A stretch of 32,380 nucleotides of DNA, from positions 1 through 32,380 of the forward strand of contig JAURFZ010000002.1 of assembly GCA_030834045.1 (NCBI GenBank). The letters run 5' to 3'. The notes under the pieces were generated by a model, which ran no database searches, was not told where the DNA came from, and saw nothing but the letters and a program-made list of their open reading frames with translations. This document shows, in pieces, positions 1 to 7,961 of the stretch (its first letter is position 1; each line of letters starts with the position of its first letter). Position numbers and translations under genes: made by a program. Source of the stretch: Burkholderiales bacterium. GTDB taxonomy: Bacteria > Pseudomonadota > Gammaproteobacteria > Burkholderiales > Burkholderiaceae_A.

Positions 1-1629
1 CTTCGCTGCAGCCTTATAAGGCTCGGGCTCAATGGCAAGGTCGATGCAGGAAGGTCCGTTGAAGGCAAAGGCCTTTCGCAGCGCCGACTCGAGGTCAGCT
101 GGCGTTTGCACACGCTCCCCCCATCCCCCAAGTGCCAGGCAGGCCTGCGCATAGTTGGCATCGGAGAGTTCGCAGGCAAAGGTTCGATCTTCACCATACT
201 TACGAATCTGAATTTGGTACTCCGCATTCCAACGCCGGTCATTGCCAACGATGGTTACGATGCGCTGACCCGCTCGTGCTGCCGTTTCAAACTCAGCCAG
301 GTGAAAGCCCACCGTGCCATCGCCCATGATGACCAGAACATGGCTGTCGGGGTCTGCCGCCAAGGCGCCCATGCCGTAGGACAGCCCCCCACCGATGGTT
401 CCCGACACCCCGTTAATAATACGTCGGTGGGCCCTCAAGCCTGCCTGGGCCCATTGGCCAAACTCGCCTCCGTCGACCACCAGCGTCAGGCTTGCGGCCA
501 GGCCATTAATTACGTTTTGTATGGCCTTTAAAAACTCGGCATGGGCTGAGCCTGTGGGAGGGTCAACGGGACTAAGCGCCTGGCTCGAAATAACCTGGGG
601 TGCATAGGCCTGCTTGGTTTTCTCGAGTAACCCGGCAATGCATCGACGCGGCGCCATGCGAAGTGTGTTGGCTGCCTGCTTTGGCAGGTTTGTCTGAAAG
701 CGCTCGATGGTAAGGGCGTCGTTATCCACCATTAACCACTGCGGCCCATTGGGTTGAGTTGAATCAAACGTTCCAAACTGCATCGAAAAATCAACGGGCT
801 TACCAATCACGACAACAAGATCTGCCTCCCCAAGCTTTTTGGCAAGCCCTGGCCAATGAGGGTCTGCAATACCCCTTGGGCTCTCCATAAAAAAGCAGTC
901 CACACCCAGTGCTTTTTGAAGAACGTTTGTTAGTCCTGGGTAACGCGCCTGATTGAAAAAGGGTCCTAGAAGCACAACAGGTGACGTGGCAGCCTGAAGC
1001 CGTTGAACCAGATGGTCCAGCAGGGTGTGCTCATGGGCCTGCAGCTCATGGGCTGGCAGGGCCGTCTCATAACCCGTCGTCACCCGATCCGAGGCGAACA
1101 ACGAAAGCGCCTGGGCTTGAAGCGGCTGCTCCAAGACATCAGCTGCAAGGGCAATATGAACAGGCCCCGTATTGCCTTGTGCATAGAAATCAAATGCCTG
1201 ATGGAGGGCTGCAAAAAGCTGCTCAGATGATTTTGGCCGGACCGAGTAGGCGGTGACCGGCGCCGAACTTAGGCACTGGTTTAATTCCTGGAAGGCGCCC
1301 TTGCCATCCTGACCCACACCCGAGTCTCCAGTGAGAAGAATAAGGTTGGACTGATTAAGTCGAGCCGCAAACAAGGCGCCCAGGCTGTTTAAAAAACCTG
1401 AGCCCGCGGTCACCATCGCAATGCCCGGTCGGCCTGCAATTTGCGAATAGCCATCGGCCATAAAAACCGCAGCGCCCTCATGACGACAATGCAGAATCGC
1501 AAGGCCTTCGGCAAGGCAGCCGTCGTAGACCGGCATGATCTGGTTTCCCGACAAGGAAAAAATGGTGTCTATACCTTGAGCTTTAATAAGACGAGCCAAG
1601 CCATGGGCTACGGTTACTTGTGTTGACAT
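1..1629 (-). CDS. Thiamine-diphosphate-dependent enzyme (acetolactate synthase / oxalyl-CoA decarboxylase-like fold), candidate single-chain sulfopyruvate decarboxylase; partial, C-terminus beyond window
   Basis: Open frame on the minus strand from ATG at 1629 to the window edge (543 codons, absent from the ORF track because it has no stop in the window). My translation starts MSTQVTVAHGLARLIKAQGIDTIFSLSGNQIMPVYDG, has the PYR-domain RHEGAAVFMADGYSQIAGRPGIAMVTAGSG and the ThDP motif GDGTVGFHLAEFETAARAGQRIVTIVGND. Confidence 0.85.
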   Translation of the reverse strand, partial: MSTQVTVAHGLARLIKAQGIDTIFSLSGNQIMPVYDGCLAEGLAILHCRHEGAAVFMADGYSQIAGRPGIAMVTAGSGFLNSLGALFAARLNQSNLILLTGDSGVGQDGKGAFQELNQCLSSAPVTAYSVRPKSSEQLFAALHQAFDFYAQGNTGPVHIALAADVLEQPLQAQALSLFASDRVTTGYETALPAHELQAHEHTLLDHLVQRLQAATSPVVLLGPFFNQARYPGLTNVLQKALGVDCFFMESPRGIADPHWPGLAKKLGEADLVVVIGKPVDFSMQFGTFDSTQPNGPQWLMVDNDALTIERFQTNLPKQAANTLRMAPRRCIAGLLEKTKQAYAPQVISSQALSPVDPPTGSAHAEFLKAIQNVINGLAASLTLVVDGGEFGQWAQAGLRAHRRIINGVSGTIGGGLSYGMGALAADPDSHVLVIMGDGTVGFHLAEFETAARAGQRIVTIVGNDRRWNAEYQIQIRKYGEDRTFACELSDANYAQACLALGGWGERVQTPADLESALRKAFAFNGPSCIDLAIEPEPYKAAAK

Positions 1630-1632
1630 GAC

Positions 1633-3126
1633 TTAACCCTTACGCAAAAGACTGGCGATACGACCCCAGGCACCGGTTAGCGCCAAAAGCGTAAGAATGG
1701 TTGCAATCCAGAAGAACCAGGTAATGGGGCTTCTTAAAAGAATGGACATCTCCCCGCCCGACATCAACATGGCCTGACGGAAGTTGTCCTCAAAAAGAGG
1801 CCCAAGAATAAAGGCAATAACAAACGGGGCCGGCGGCACGTTGAACCTGTACATGGCAAAGCCAAGCCCCCCCATTAAGAACATCACGGCCACATCAAAG
1901 ACCGAGTTGTTCACGGCATACCCCCCGTAAACGCAGAGCACCAAGACCGATGGCATAAGAATGGTCTTAGGCACATGGGCGATGTACTTGAAAATTTTGA
2001 TGGCCCCCGCGCCAATAACCAGAAGAAAAACAGAGCTTAATAAAAGCCCAGCAAACAAGGTGTAAATAATGTCAGTGTTCTGAAAGAACATGATGGGGCC
2101 TGGCGTAAGCCCGTGAATCATGAAGGCGCCAATAATAATGGCGGTAATAACATCGCCCGGAATACCAAGGGCAAGCAAGGGAATAAGCGTTGCACCGGCC
2201 ACACCATTGTTGCCGGCCTCTGCCGCCGCCACTCCCTCGAGCTCACCTTTTCCAAAGTTGGCCTTGTTCGGTGAGGTGCGACGTGCCTCGCTGTAAGCCA
2301 GGAAAGCTGAGGGTGCTGCGCCAATGCCCGGCACTGCCCCAAGAAACACACCAATTGCACTTCCCCGGAAAATAGACTTAAAGCATCTGCGGTATTCGGC
2401 AAAGGTAATACCCTGCCCCGAAAGGCTTCGCGTTCGTCCAACCGAAATGTCTTTCTTAAGCACAAAGGCCAGAATTTCCGGAATGGCAAAAAGGCCGATG
2501 AGCACGGGAATAAAGTTCAAGCCACTCATGAGGTTGGCATTGCCAAAGGTGAGACGGTCGGTTCCATAAACCAGGTCAAGGCCAATGGTGGCAAAGAGCA
2601 AACCCAGAATCGCCGAGACTACGCCTTTACTTAGGCTGTCACCCGAGACGCCTGCAATGATAGTGAGCGAGAAAAAGATAAGCGTGAAAAATTCAGGGGG
2701 GCCAAACTTTAAGGCAAACGAGGCAAGCCATGCCGCAAAGAAAATGAGTGCAAGGTTTGAAATTAAGTCGGCCGTGCACGAGGCCCAGAGCGCCATGCTG
2801 AGGGCTTTGCTTGCCTGACCTTTCTCGGCCATAGGGTAGCCATCAAGCACGGTGGCGCTTGATGCAGGTGTACCCGGTGTCTTAATTAAAATAGCAGGGA
2901 TGGAGCCGCCAAAAATGCCGCCCTTATAGACCCCAAGAAGTAACAAAATGCCTGTGATGGGTGTTAGAGAAAAGGTGAAGGGCAGGGTAAGAGCCACCGC
3001 CATGGCAGCAGACATTCCCGGAATGGCCCCGGCAATGACACCAACCGTAAGACCTACGATAAGCGCAAGAACATTCTCAATGGCTGCAAGGTTGCCAATG
3101 CTGGCCAGGATGGCATCAAGGGTCAT
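1633..3126 (-). CDS. tctA: Tripartite tricarboxylate transporter large permease, TctA family
   Basis: 497 aa polytopic protein; ALPGMSAAMAVALTLPFTF-type and GGIFGGSIPAILIKTPGTPASSATVLDGYPMAEKGQASKAL motifs typical of TctA. Start overlaps upstream stop by 4 bp. Confidence 0.93.
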   Translation of the reverse strand: MTLDAILASIGNLAAIENVLALIVGLTVGVIAGAIPGMSAAMAVALTLPFTFSLTPITGILLLLGVYKGGIFGGSIPAILIKTPGTPASSATVLDGYPMAEKGQASKALSMALWASCTADLISNLALIFFAAWLASFALKFGPPEFFTLIFFSLTIIAGVSGDSLSKGVVSAILGLLFATIGLDLVYGTDRLTFGNANLMSGLNFIPVLIGLFAIPEILAFVLKKDISVGRTRSLSGQGITFAEYRRCFKSIFRGSAIGVFLGAVPGIGAAPSAFLAYSEARRTSPNKANFGKGELEGVAAAEAGNNGVAGATLIPLLALGIPGDVITAIIIGAFMIHGLTPGPIMFFQNTDIIYTLFAGLLLSSVFLLVIGAGAIKIFKYIAHVPKTILMPSVLVLCVYGGYAVNNSVFDVAVMFLMGGLGFAMYRFNVPPAPFVIAFILGPLFEDNFRQAMLMSGGEMSILLRSPITWFFWIATILTLLALTGAWGRIASLLRKG

Positions 3127-4934
3127 GAGGTCACCGGCGCATGGTCGTGTTGCAACTGGGTAGCCAGGTTTTCCTCAAGGCCTTGCAAATTCTCGTCTGC
3201 ATCCAAAAGGGTCTCTCCTGGTCTCACGCGGTTGAAGCGCACTGGCCGGTTGGTGACCTCAACAGGTGAGCGACCCGTAGACGACTGCTGAACGCAGGTG
3301 TAGGTGGAGGCCATGAGATCACCGGCATCAGGAAAGTCCTCACGGTAGTGCGCCCCGCGGGAATTTTCACGGGCCTGCGCGGCTGTGACAATTACCTGGC
3401 TCATGGCCACCAGATTCTCAAGGTTCAAATGGTCGTGCCAGGCCATAAGAAAGGCTCGGTCTGCATCGGGTACAGCGACGTGATTGAGTTGCTCGGCAAG
3501 CTCTTTGAGTTTGATCTCGGCTCGACCTAGGCTTTGGCGGCTTCGCAGAATACCGGCGTCCTCCCACATAAGGTCGTAAAGCGACTCGCGAATATTTGAG
3601 AGCTGCTCGCGGCCTTGGCGCCCAATGGGACGGTTGTGATGCTCGATGGACTCTTCAACCGACGACCAAAGGGGCTCTTTGTAATGCCGCTGCTGGCGGG
3701 CAAACTGGGCCATGGCGTCGCCCGCAATGCCGCCGTAGACTGTGGAATTGGCGACACCATTGCCCCCCAGACGGTTCGCCCCATGCACACCGCCCGTGTC
3801 TTCGCCTGCCGCGAAAAGCCCCTGCATCTCGGTACTGCAGTCGGCCTTGAAAATAAGACCCCCCATCAGGTAGTGGGCCGTGGGGACCACTTCCACTTTG
3901 CCTGCTGCAAGGTCAAAGCCGCAGTCTGCACAGCGCTCAACCATGCCTTTGAACTGCTTTCGCACCTTCTCAGGGCCAAGGTGCGACATGGCAATGTAGA
4001 CACCACCATGCGGCGTCACTCGGCCCTCACGCATCTCGGTGAAAATAGCACGCGAGACGACATCACGGGTTGCACGCTCGAGCTTTGCGTCGTAGTGCTG
4101 CATAAAACGCTCGTCTTGGCCATTGAGCAACCAGCCTCCCGCGCCGCGAAGACCTTCTTCAATGACGGTTCCAGTAATACGCGTCTGACTTCCTGCAAGC
4201 AGACCTGTCGGGTGGAACTGAACCATCTCCATGTCTCGAAGCGTAAGACCTGCACGCAATGCCATTGCAAGTCCATCGCAGCTTTTATCGCCGGAGGGCG
4301 TATGGTATTTGTACATAGTCGGCCCACCACCGGTTGCAAGCAGAACAGCCTTTGCCAGCACGAGTCGATAGGCGCCGGTGCGCACATCAATCATTAGCAC
4401 ACCAGCTAGACCAGAGCCGTCGTCTGCGGGGATGAGTTCAATGGCGCGGTGCTCTTCCAGGCGCTGAATATTGCGCGCCCAGACCTGCTCGGCAAGACGG
4501 CTAATAATTTCAATGCCTGTCAGGTCACCCTTATGAACCGTGCGGTCAAAGCTCTGTCCAGCAAAGGCCTTCTGATGCATGGTGCCGTCGGGGTTGCGGT
4601 CGAAGAAACAGCCCAGTTCGTTTTCTAACTCATGAATACGTTCAACCGCTTTTTCGCAGAGTGTCCAGGCAAGGTCTTGGTCGGGCAGCCACTTGCCGCC
4701 CTCAATGGTGTCCATAAAGTGACGTGTTACTGAATCACCCTCGGCTAAGGCTACGTTAAAGCCGCCCTGAACCATACGAGTGCAGCCTGACTTCCCAAGC
4801 AAGCCCTTGACAGCCACCGTAATGGAAAGCTCGGGAGCGGCCTGATGGGCATGCAGGGCGGCAAAGAGGCCTGCCCCGCCCGAGCCCAAAATGAGAACAT
4901 CCGTTTTTAAGGTTTCGATGGTTTTCGCTTGCAT
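3123..4934 (-). CDS. Succinate dehydrogenase/fumarate reductase-like flavoprotein subunit
   Basis: 603 aa; Rossmann GSGGAGLFAALHA, MVQFHPTG, EEGLRGAGGWL, PTAHYLMGG and HGANRLGGNG motifs of the SdhA/FrdA family. The canonical SHTxxAQGG flavinylation motif is replaced by SGCTRMVQGG. Confidence 0.92.
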   Translation of the reverse strand: MQAKTIETLKTDVLILGSGGAGLFAALHAHQAAPELSITVAVKGLLGKSGCTRMVQGGFNVALAEGDSVTRHFMDTIEGGKWLPDQDLAWTLCEKAVERIHELENELGCFFDRNPDGTMHQKAFAGQSFDRTVHKGDLTGIEIISRLAEQVWARNIQRLEEHRAIELIPADDGSGLAGVLMIDVRTGAYRLVLAKAVLLATGGGPTMYKYHTPSGDKSCDGLAMALRAGLTLRDMEMVQFHPTGLLAGSQTRITGTVIEEGLRGAGGWLLNGQDERFMQHYDAKLERATRDVVSRAIFTEMREGRVTPHGGVYIAMSHLGPEKVRKQFKGMVERCADCGFDLAAGKVEVVPTAHYLMGGLIFKADCSTEMQGLFAAGEDTGGVHGANRLGGNGVANSTVYGGIAGDAMAQFARQQRHYKEPLWSSVEESIEHHNRPIGRQGREQLSNIRESLYDLMWEDAGILRSRQSLGRAEIKLKELAEQLNHVAVPDADRAFLMAWHDHLNLENLVAMSQVIVTAAQARENSRGAHYREDFPDAGDLMASTYTCVQQSSTGRSPVEVTNRPVRFNRVRPGETLLDADENLQGLEENLATQLQHDHAPVTS

Positions 4935-4990
4935 GGTTTTGGCTTAGCCCCTGTGATGAACGGATGGTCTTTAGGTTGTCGACTGCGGCT

Positions 4991-5602
4991 CTAACTTGGG
5001 ATGCCCATCTGAGCAAGAACCTTGGCACGCTGGGCCTGGGCATTTTCTGTCACAACGGAGTAAAGGCTTTGTCCGTGGCTGTCCATTGCAACAAGCAAAG
5101 GCCCGAACCCTTTTACACGAAATTTCCAAAGCGACTCCGGGTTAAGGTCGTCAAGGTCCACGTCTTCAATCTGCTCCACCCAGGTTGTCTCAAGGGCTGC
5201 GGTGCCGCCCACAATGGCAAGGTAGACCCCACCGATTGCCTGAAAGGCATTGAGCGAAACAGGGCCAAGCCCACCTTTACCCACGACTATGCGCACACCG
5301 CACTGCTGCATGAGAGGCTGGGTGAAACGCTCCATTCGCATGCTTGTGGTTGTGCCAATGCATATGGGCTGATAACCCGCCGGATGGTCGCTGGAGGGCT
5401 CCACCTTCTTCACATTGGGTGCGGTGTGAATGACGGCATGGCCATGGAGATCGAACCGAGTTTTGCGCTGACGATCAAACATATGAATTTGCGTAGCATC
5501 GCGAATGCCATAAAGCGTACCGTGCAGGCTGACCGTGTCGTTTACCTTAAGGGCTCGTATTGCCTCTTCCGTGACAGGGGTCTGGAGATCGTGATGAGCC
5601 AT
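4991..5602 (-). CDS. Class I fumarase / tartrate dehydratase-like beta subunit
   Basis: Start at MAHHDLQTPVTEEAIRALKVNDTVSLHGTLYGIRDATQ; VGKGGLGP and IVGGTAALE motifs of the Fumerase_C domain. Start lies 2 bp after the alpha-subunit stop. Confidence 0.9.
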   Translation of the reverse strand: MAHHDLQTPVTEEAIRALKVNDTVSLHGTLYGIRDATQIHMFDRQRKTRFDLHGHAVIHTAPNVKKVEPSSDHPAGYQPICIGTTTSMRMERFTQPLMQQCGVRIVVGKGGLGPVSLNAFQAIGGVYLAIVGGTAALETTWVEQIEDVDLDDLNPESLWKFRVKGFGPLLVAMDSHGQSLYSVVTENAQAQRAKVLAQMGIPS

Positions 5603-5604
5603 GG

Positions 5605-6483
5605 CTAGAATCCGTAAAGAAGTCCGTTGGAGGAAAACTCGGCGCTGGCGCGTCGTGCCGAGTGACATTGCATGTTTACAGCCACGGGGTTCATGGTGAT
5701 GTGTGTTGCCGCCATCTCAATATGCACTGCAAAACTTGTTGAATCGCCACCAAGCCCTTGGGGGCCAACACCTAAGGCATTCACCGCCTTGGTTAGTTCC
5801 TTTTCCAGATCTGCACCTTCGGGGTCTGCACAGACTGAGCCCAAAGGTCGGGTGGCAGCCTCTTTTGCAAGATGAATGCAAAGGTCCGAGGTCCCTCCTA
5901 CGCCGACACCCACGATGGTGGGAGGGCAGGTCTTGCCACCGGCCTCAAGCACGCAGTCAACAACAAAGGTTTTAACCGCAGCAATGCCTTCTGCTGGGGT
6001 TGCCATTTTGAGCCAAGAATTGTTCTCTGAGCCACTGCCCTTGGGAATCATTTCAAGGCGTACCCAGCCTGGGCGATCGACAAAGGAAATGTTCACAACA
6101 GGAACCCGGTGCCCACAGGAGGTATGGTTGTTTTTGCGCGTGATGGGGTGCACCACCGAGGAGCGAATGGGATGCTCCACCGTAGCCCGACTGCAGCCTT
6201 GTTCAATGGCCTTAATAAGCTGCGCGCCATTGAAGTCCACCTGGGTTCCAACCATGAGGTTGTAAATTGGAATTCCTGTGTCCTGACACAAGAGATTATT
6301 GTTGTCTTCTGCCACCGAGATATTTTTAATCATGGTCCCCAAAATAGACTGGGCGGTGGTGTTGGTCTCTTTTGATGCCAAGGTTTGAAAACCCTGCTTG
6401 ATATCATCTGGAAGAATTTTTAGGGCCCGAATATAAAGTTCGCGGGCAGCCTCCTGAACCTGTGCTGTATCGAGCGTAAACAT
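5605..6483 (-). CDS. Class I fumarase / tartrate dehydratase-like alpha subunit
   Basis: About 292 aa; LLCQDTGIPIYNLMVG, GSGSENNSWLKM, GGKTCPPTIVGVGVGGTSD and GPQGLGGDSTSFAVHIE are signatures of the class I Fe-S hydro-lyase alpha subunit. A strong AAAGGAG precedes the ATG at 6483. Confidence 0.92.
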   Translation of the reverse strand: MFTLDTAQVQEAARELYIRALKILPDDIKQGFQTLASKETNTTAQSILGTMIKNISVAEDNNNLLCQDTGIPIYNLMVGTQVDFNGAQLIKAIEQGCSRATVEHPIRSSVVHPITRKNNHTSCGHRVPVVNISFVDRPGWVRLEMIPKGSGSENNSWLKMATPAEGIAAVKTFVVDCVLEAGGKTCPPTIVGVGVGGTSDLCIHLAKEAATRPLGSVCADPEGADLEKELTKAVNALGVGPQGLGGDSTSFAVHIEMAATHITMNPVAVNMQCHSARRASAEFSSNGLLYGF

Positions 6484-6497
6484 AAGACCCAACTCCT

Positions 6498-6872
6498 TTA
6501 CAAGACCGACAAGGACAACAAGAAAACAAGCGTGGCTGTACCGGCGAAAATAAACGATAAGCCTGCGAAGAATTTGTGTCTTTTCATATTCGCCGCATGT
6601 TCAATGTAAAGAATACGCAGCCCAAGACCAAGATGAAGGGCAAGGCTAAAGACCAGGCCAAGCTCGGCGAGTTTGACAAAAGGCATGTCGGTCCAACCAA
6701 TGACTTTTTGCAAGGCGTCTTCGCCAGACAATGCTGAGCCCAGGGCCAAGAAATGCAAGGGAAGAAAGGCGGCAAGCGCCAGACCTGAAATGCGATGACC
6801 AAGAAAAGCCCAATAGCCCGAAGTGCGGCGATTACGCGAATCGTTGTTAAGACCCATCGATAAACTTGCCAT
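6498..6872 (-). CDS. Succinate dehydrogenase/fumarate reductase-like cytochrome b membrane anchor (first of two)
   Basis: From MASLSMGLNNDSRNRRTSGYWAFLGHRISGLALAAFLPLHFLALG; HR-SG motif, three predicted TM helices with His residues suited to heme; located inside the sdh-like operon. Confidence 0.8.
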   Translation of the reverse strand: MASLSMGLNNDSRNRRTSGYWAFLGHRISGLALAAFLPLHFLALGSALSGEDALQKVIGWTDMPFVKLAELGLVFSLALHLGLGLRILYIEHAANMKRHKFFAGLSFIFAGTATLVFLLSLSVL

Positions 6873-6900
6873 GACGCTTGACGTTCCTTTTAAAAAAGCG

Positions 6901-7248
6901 CTACGCGAGAAACACAGCCCAGGCCGCTCGAAGCCCAAAGGTAAGAAGAACAAAACCAGCAAACAGACTGGCAAGGTTGACCCTGGATGTCGGCCAGCCT
7001 GTCAGCTCGCGGAGAATGTTGCGTAATCCAATGGGAACATGAAGGGTCACCATAAGGACAAAGGCAAGGTAGAAGGCCAGCCAGGCAGCGTTGTCACGGG
7101 TGCGGGCAAGGATTTCTGCGGCGGTCAGCCCGCCCTGAACGGCAAGAATCATGGTGATTAAATGCACCACCAGGCAGACAGCCAAGACCATTGCCGAGAG
7201 CCGCTGAAGGCGAAAAAGCCTGCGTTCGAGCGTAGATGTTCCAGGCAT
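6901..7248 (-). CDS. Succinate dehydrogenase/fumarate reductase-like membrane anchor (second of two)
   Basis: About 115 aa with three hydrophobic segments; RLQRLSAMVLAVCLVVHLITM and LHVPIGLRNILRELTGW resemble SdhC/FrdC anchors. ATG at 7248 (or GTG at 7251) overlaps the sdhB stop. Confidence 0.78.
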   Translation of the reverse strand: MPGTSTLERRLFRLQRLSAMVLAVCLVVHLITMILAVQGGLTAAEILARTRDNAAWLAFYLAFVLMVTLHVPIGLRNILRELTGWPTSRVNLASLFAGFVLLTFGLRAAWAVFLA

Positions 7249-7961
7249 CACCGCACCATTCTTTTAAGACCAGCAATGCTTGCTGTTGGCGAGAGCTGCT
7301 TGGGGCAGAGCTCGGTGCAGCTGGTGTGGGTATGACAGGCAAGGCAGCCCGCGTCGTTGCCCACTGCCTCAAGCCTGTCTTCTTTGCCAGTGTCACGAAC
7401 ATCGTTCATAAGGGTCCATGCACGATTCAATGCCGCAGGGCCTAGGTAGTCGGGACGCCAGCTTACGACATCGCAGCTTGAGTAACAGACACCACAGCCA
7501 ATGCATTCAATGGCAAGGTCAACGGCCTGCCTTTGTTTGGACTCTGGCTCCACGCGAGCGAATTCATCATGCCGCGTGGTGTCACCCTGGAACTGGCCCT
7601 TGGCCTTGGCCCATTTGTCAAAAAAGGGCGCCATATCGGTGACAAGGTCTTTCACAACCGGCAGGTTTCGCAGAGGCGCAATTTCAATCTCTCCGTCTTG
7701 GGCGACCTTGTCGACATGGGTTCGGCAGGTCCATCGTGCCTGACCATTCACCACCATGGCACAAGACCCACAGACCCCTACCCGACAGGCAAAACGATAA
7801 GAAAGGCTGGGGTCAATCTCTCGCTGAATATAAGTAACGATATCAAGCACGGTCTGGCTTGGCTGACGGGGAACCTCGTAGGCCTGATACTCGCCCTGCT
7901 CCTTGCCGCGCCAGACGCGAACCTTGACAACCGATGCCTCTGTTGCAATGGCCTGGGTCAT
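7248..7961 (-). CDS. Succinate dehydrogenase/fumarate reductase-like iron-sulfur subunit
   Basis: 237 aa with CRVGVCGSCAMVVNGQARWTC (2Fe-2S), CIGCGVCYSSC (4Fe-4S) and CLACHTHTSCTELCPKQLSP (3Fe-4S type) motifs of SdhB/FrdB. Confidence 0.92.
   Translation of the reverse strand: MTQAIATEASVVKVRVWRGKEQGEYQAYEVPRQPSQTVLDIVTYIQREIDPSLSYRFACRVGVCGSCAMVVNGQARWTCRTHVDKVAQDGEIEIAPLRNLPVVKDLVTDMAPFFDKWAKAKGQFQGDTTRHDEFARVEPESKQRQAVDLAIECIGCGVCYSSCDVVSWRPDYLGPAALNRAWTLMNDVRDTGKEDRLEAVGNDAGCLACHTHTSCTELCPKQLSPTASIAGLKRMVR

Noticed and set aside
106-1626. Short plus-strand ORFs across 1-1626
   Set aside because: The minus strand is one open frame with ThDP-enzyme motifs from 1629 to the left edge; plus-strand ORFs are antisense.
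3615-4397. 260-aa plus-strand ORF (also 4964..5608, 7533..7988, 9376..9876, 10062..10577)
   Set aside because: Antisense shadow frames of strongly supported minus-strand genes; cysteine/histidine-rich composition with no family motifs.
3123-7961. Housekeeping succinate dehydrogenase / fumarase operon
   Set aside because: Interleaving with fumarase subunits, coupling to tctA and sulfolactate dehydrogenases, and the altered SdhA motifs make a dedicated catabolic role more likely. Not excluded without the rest of the genome.
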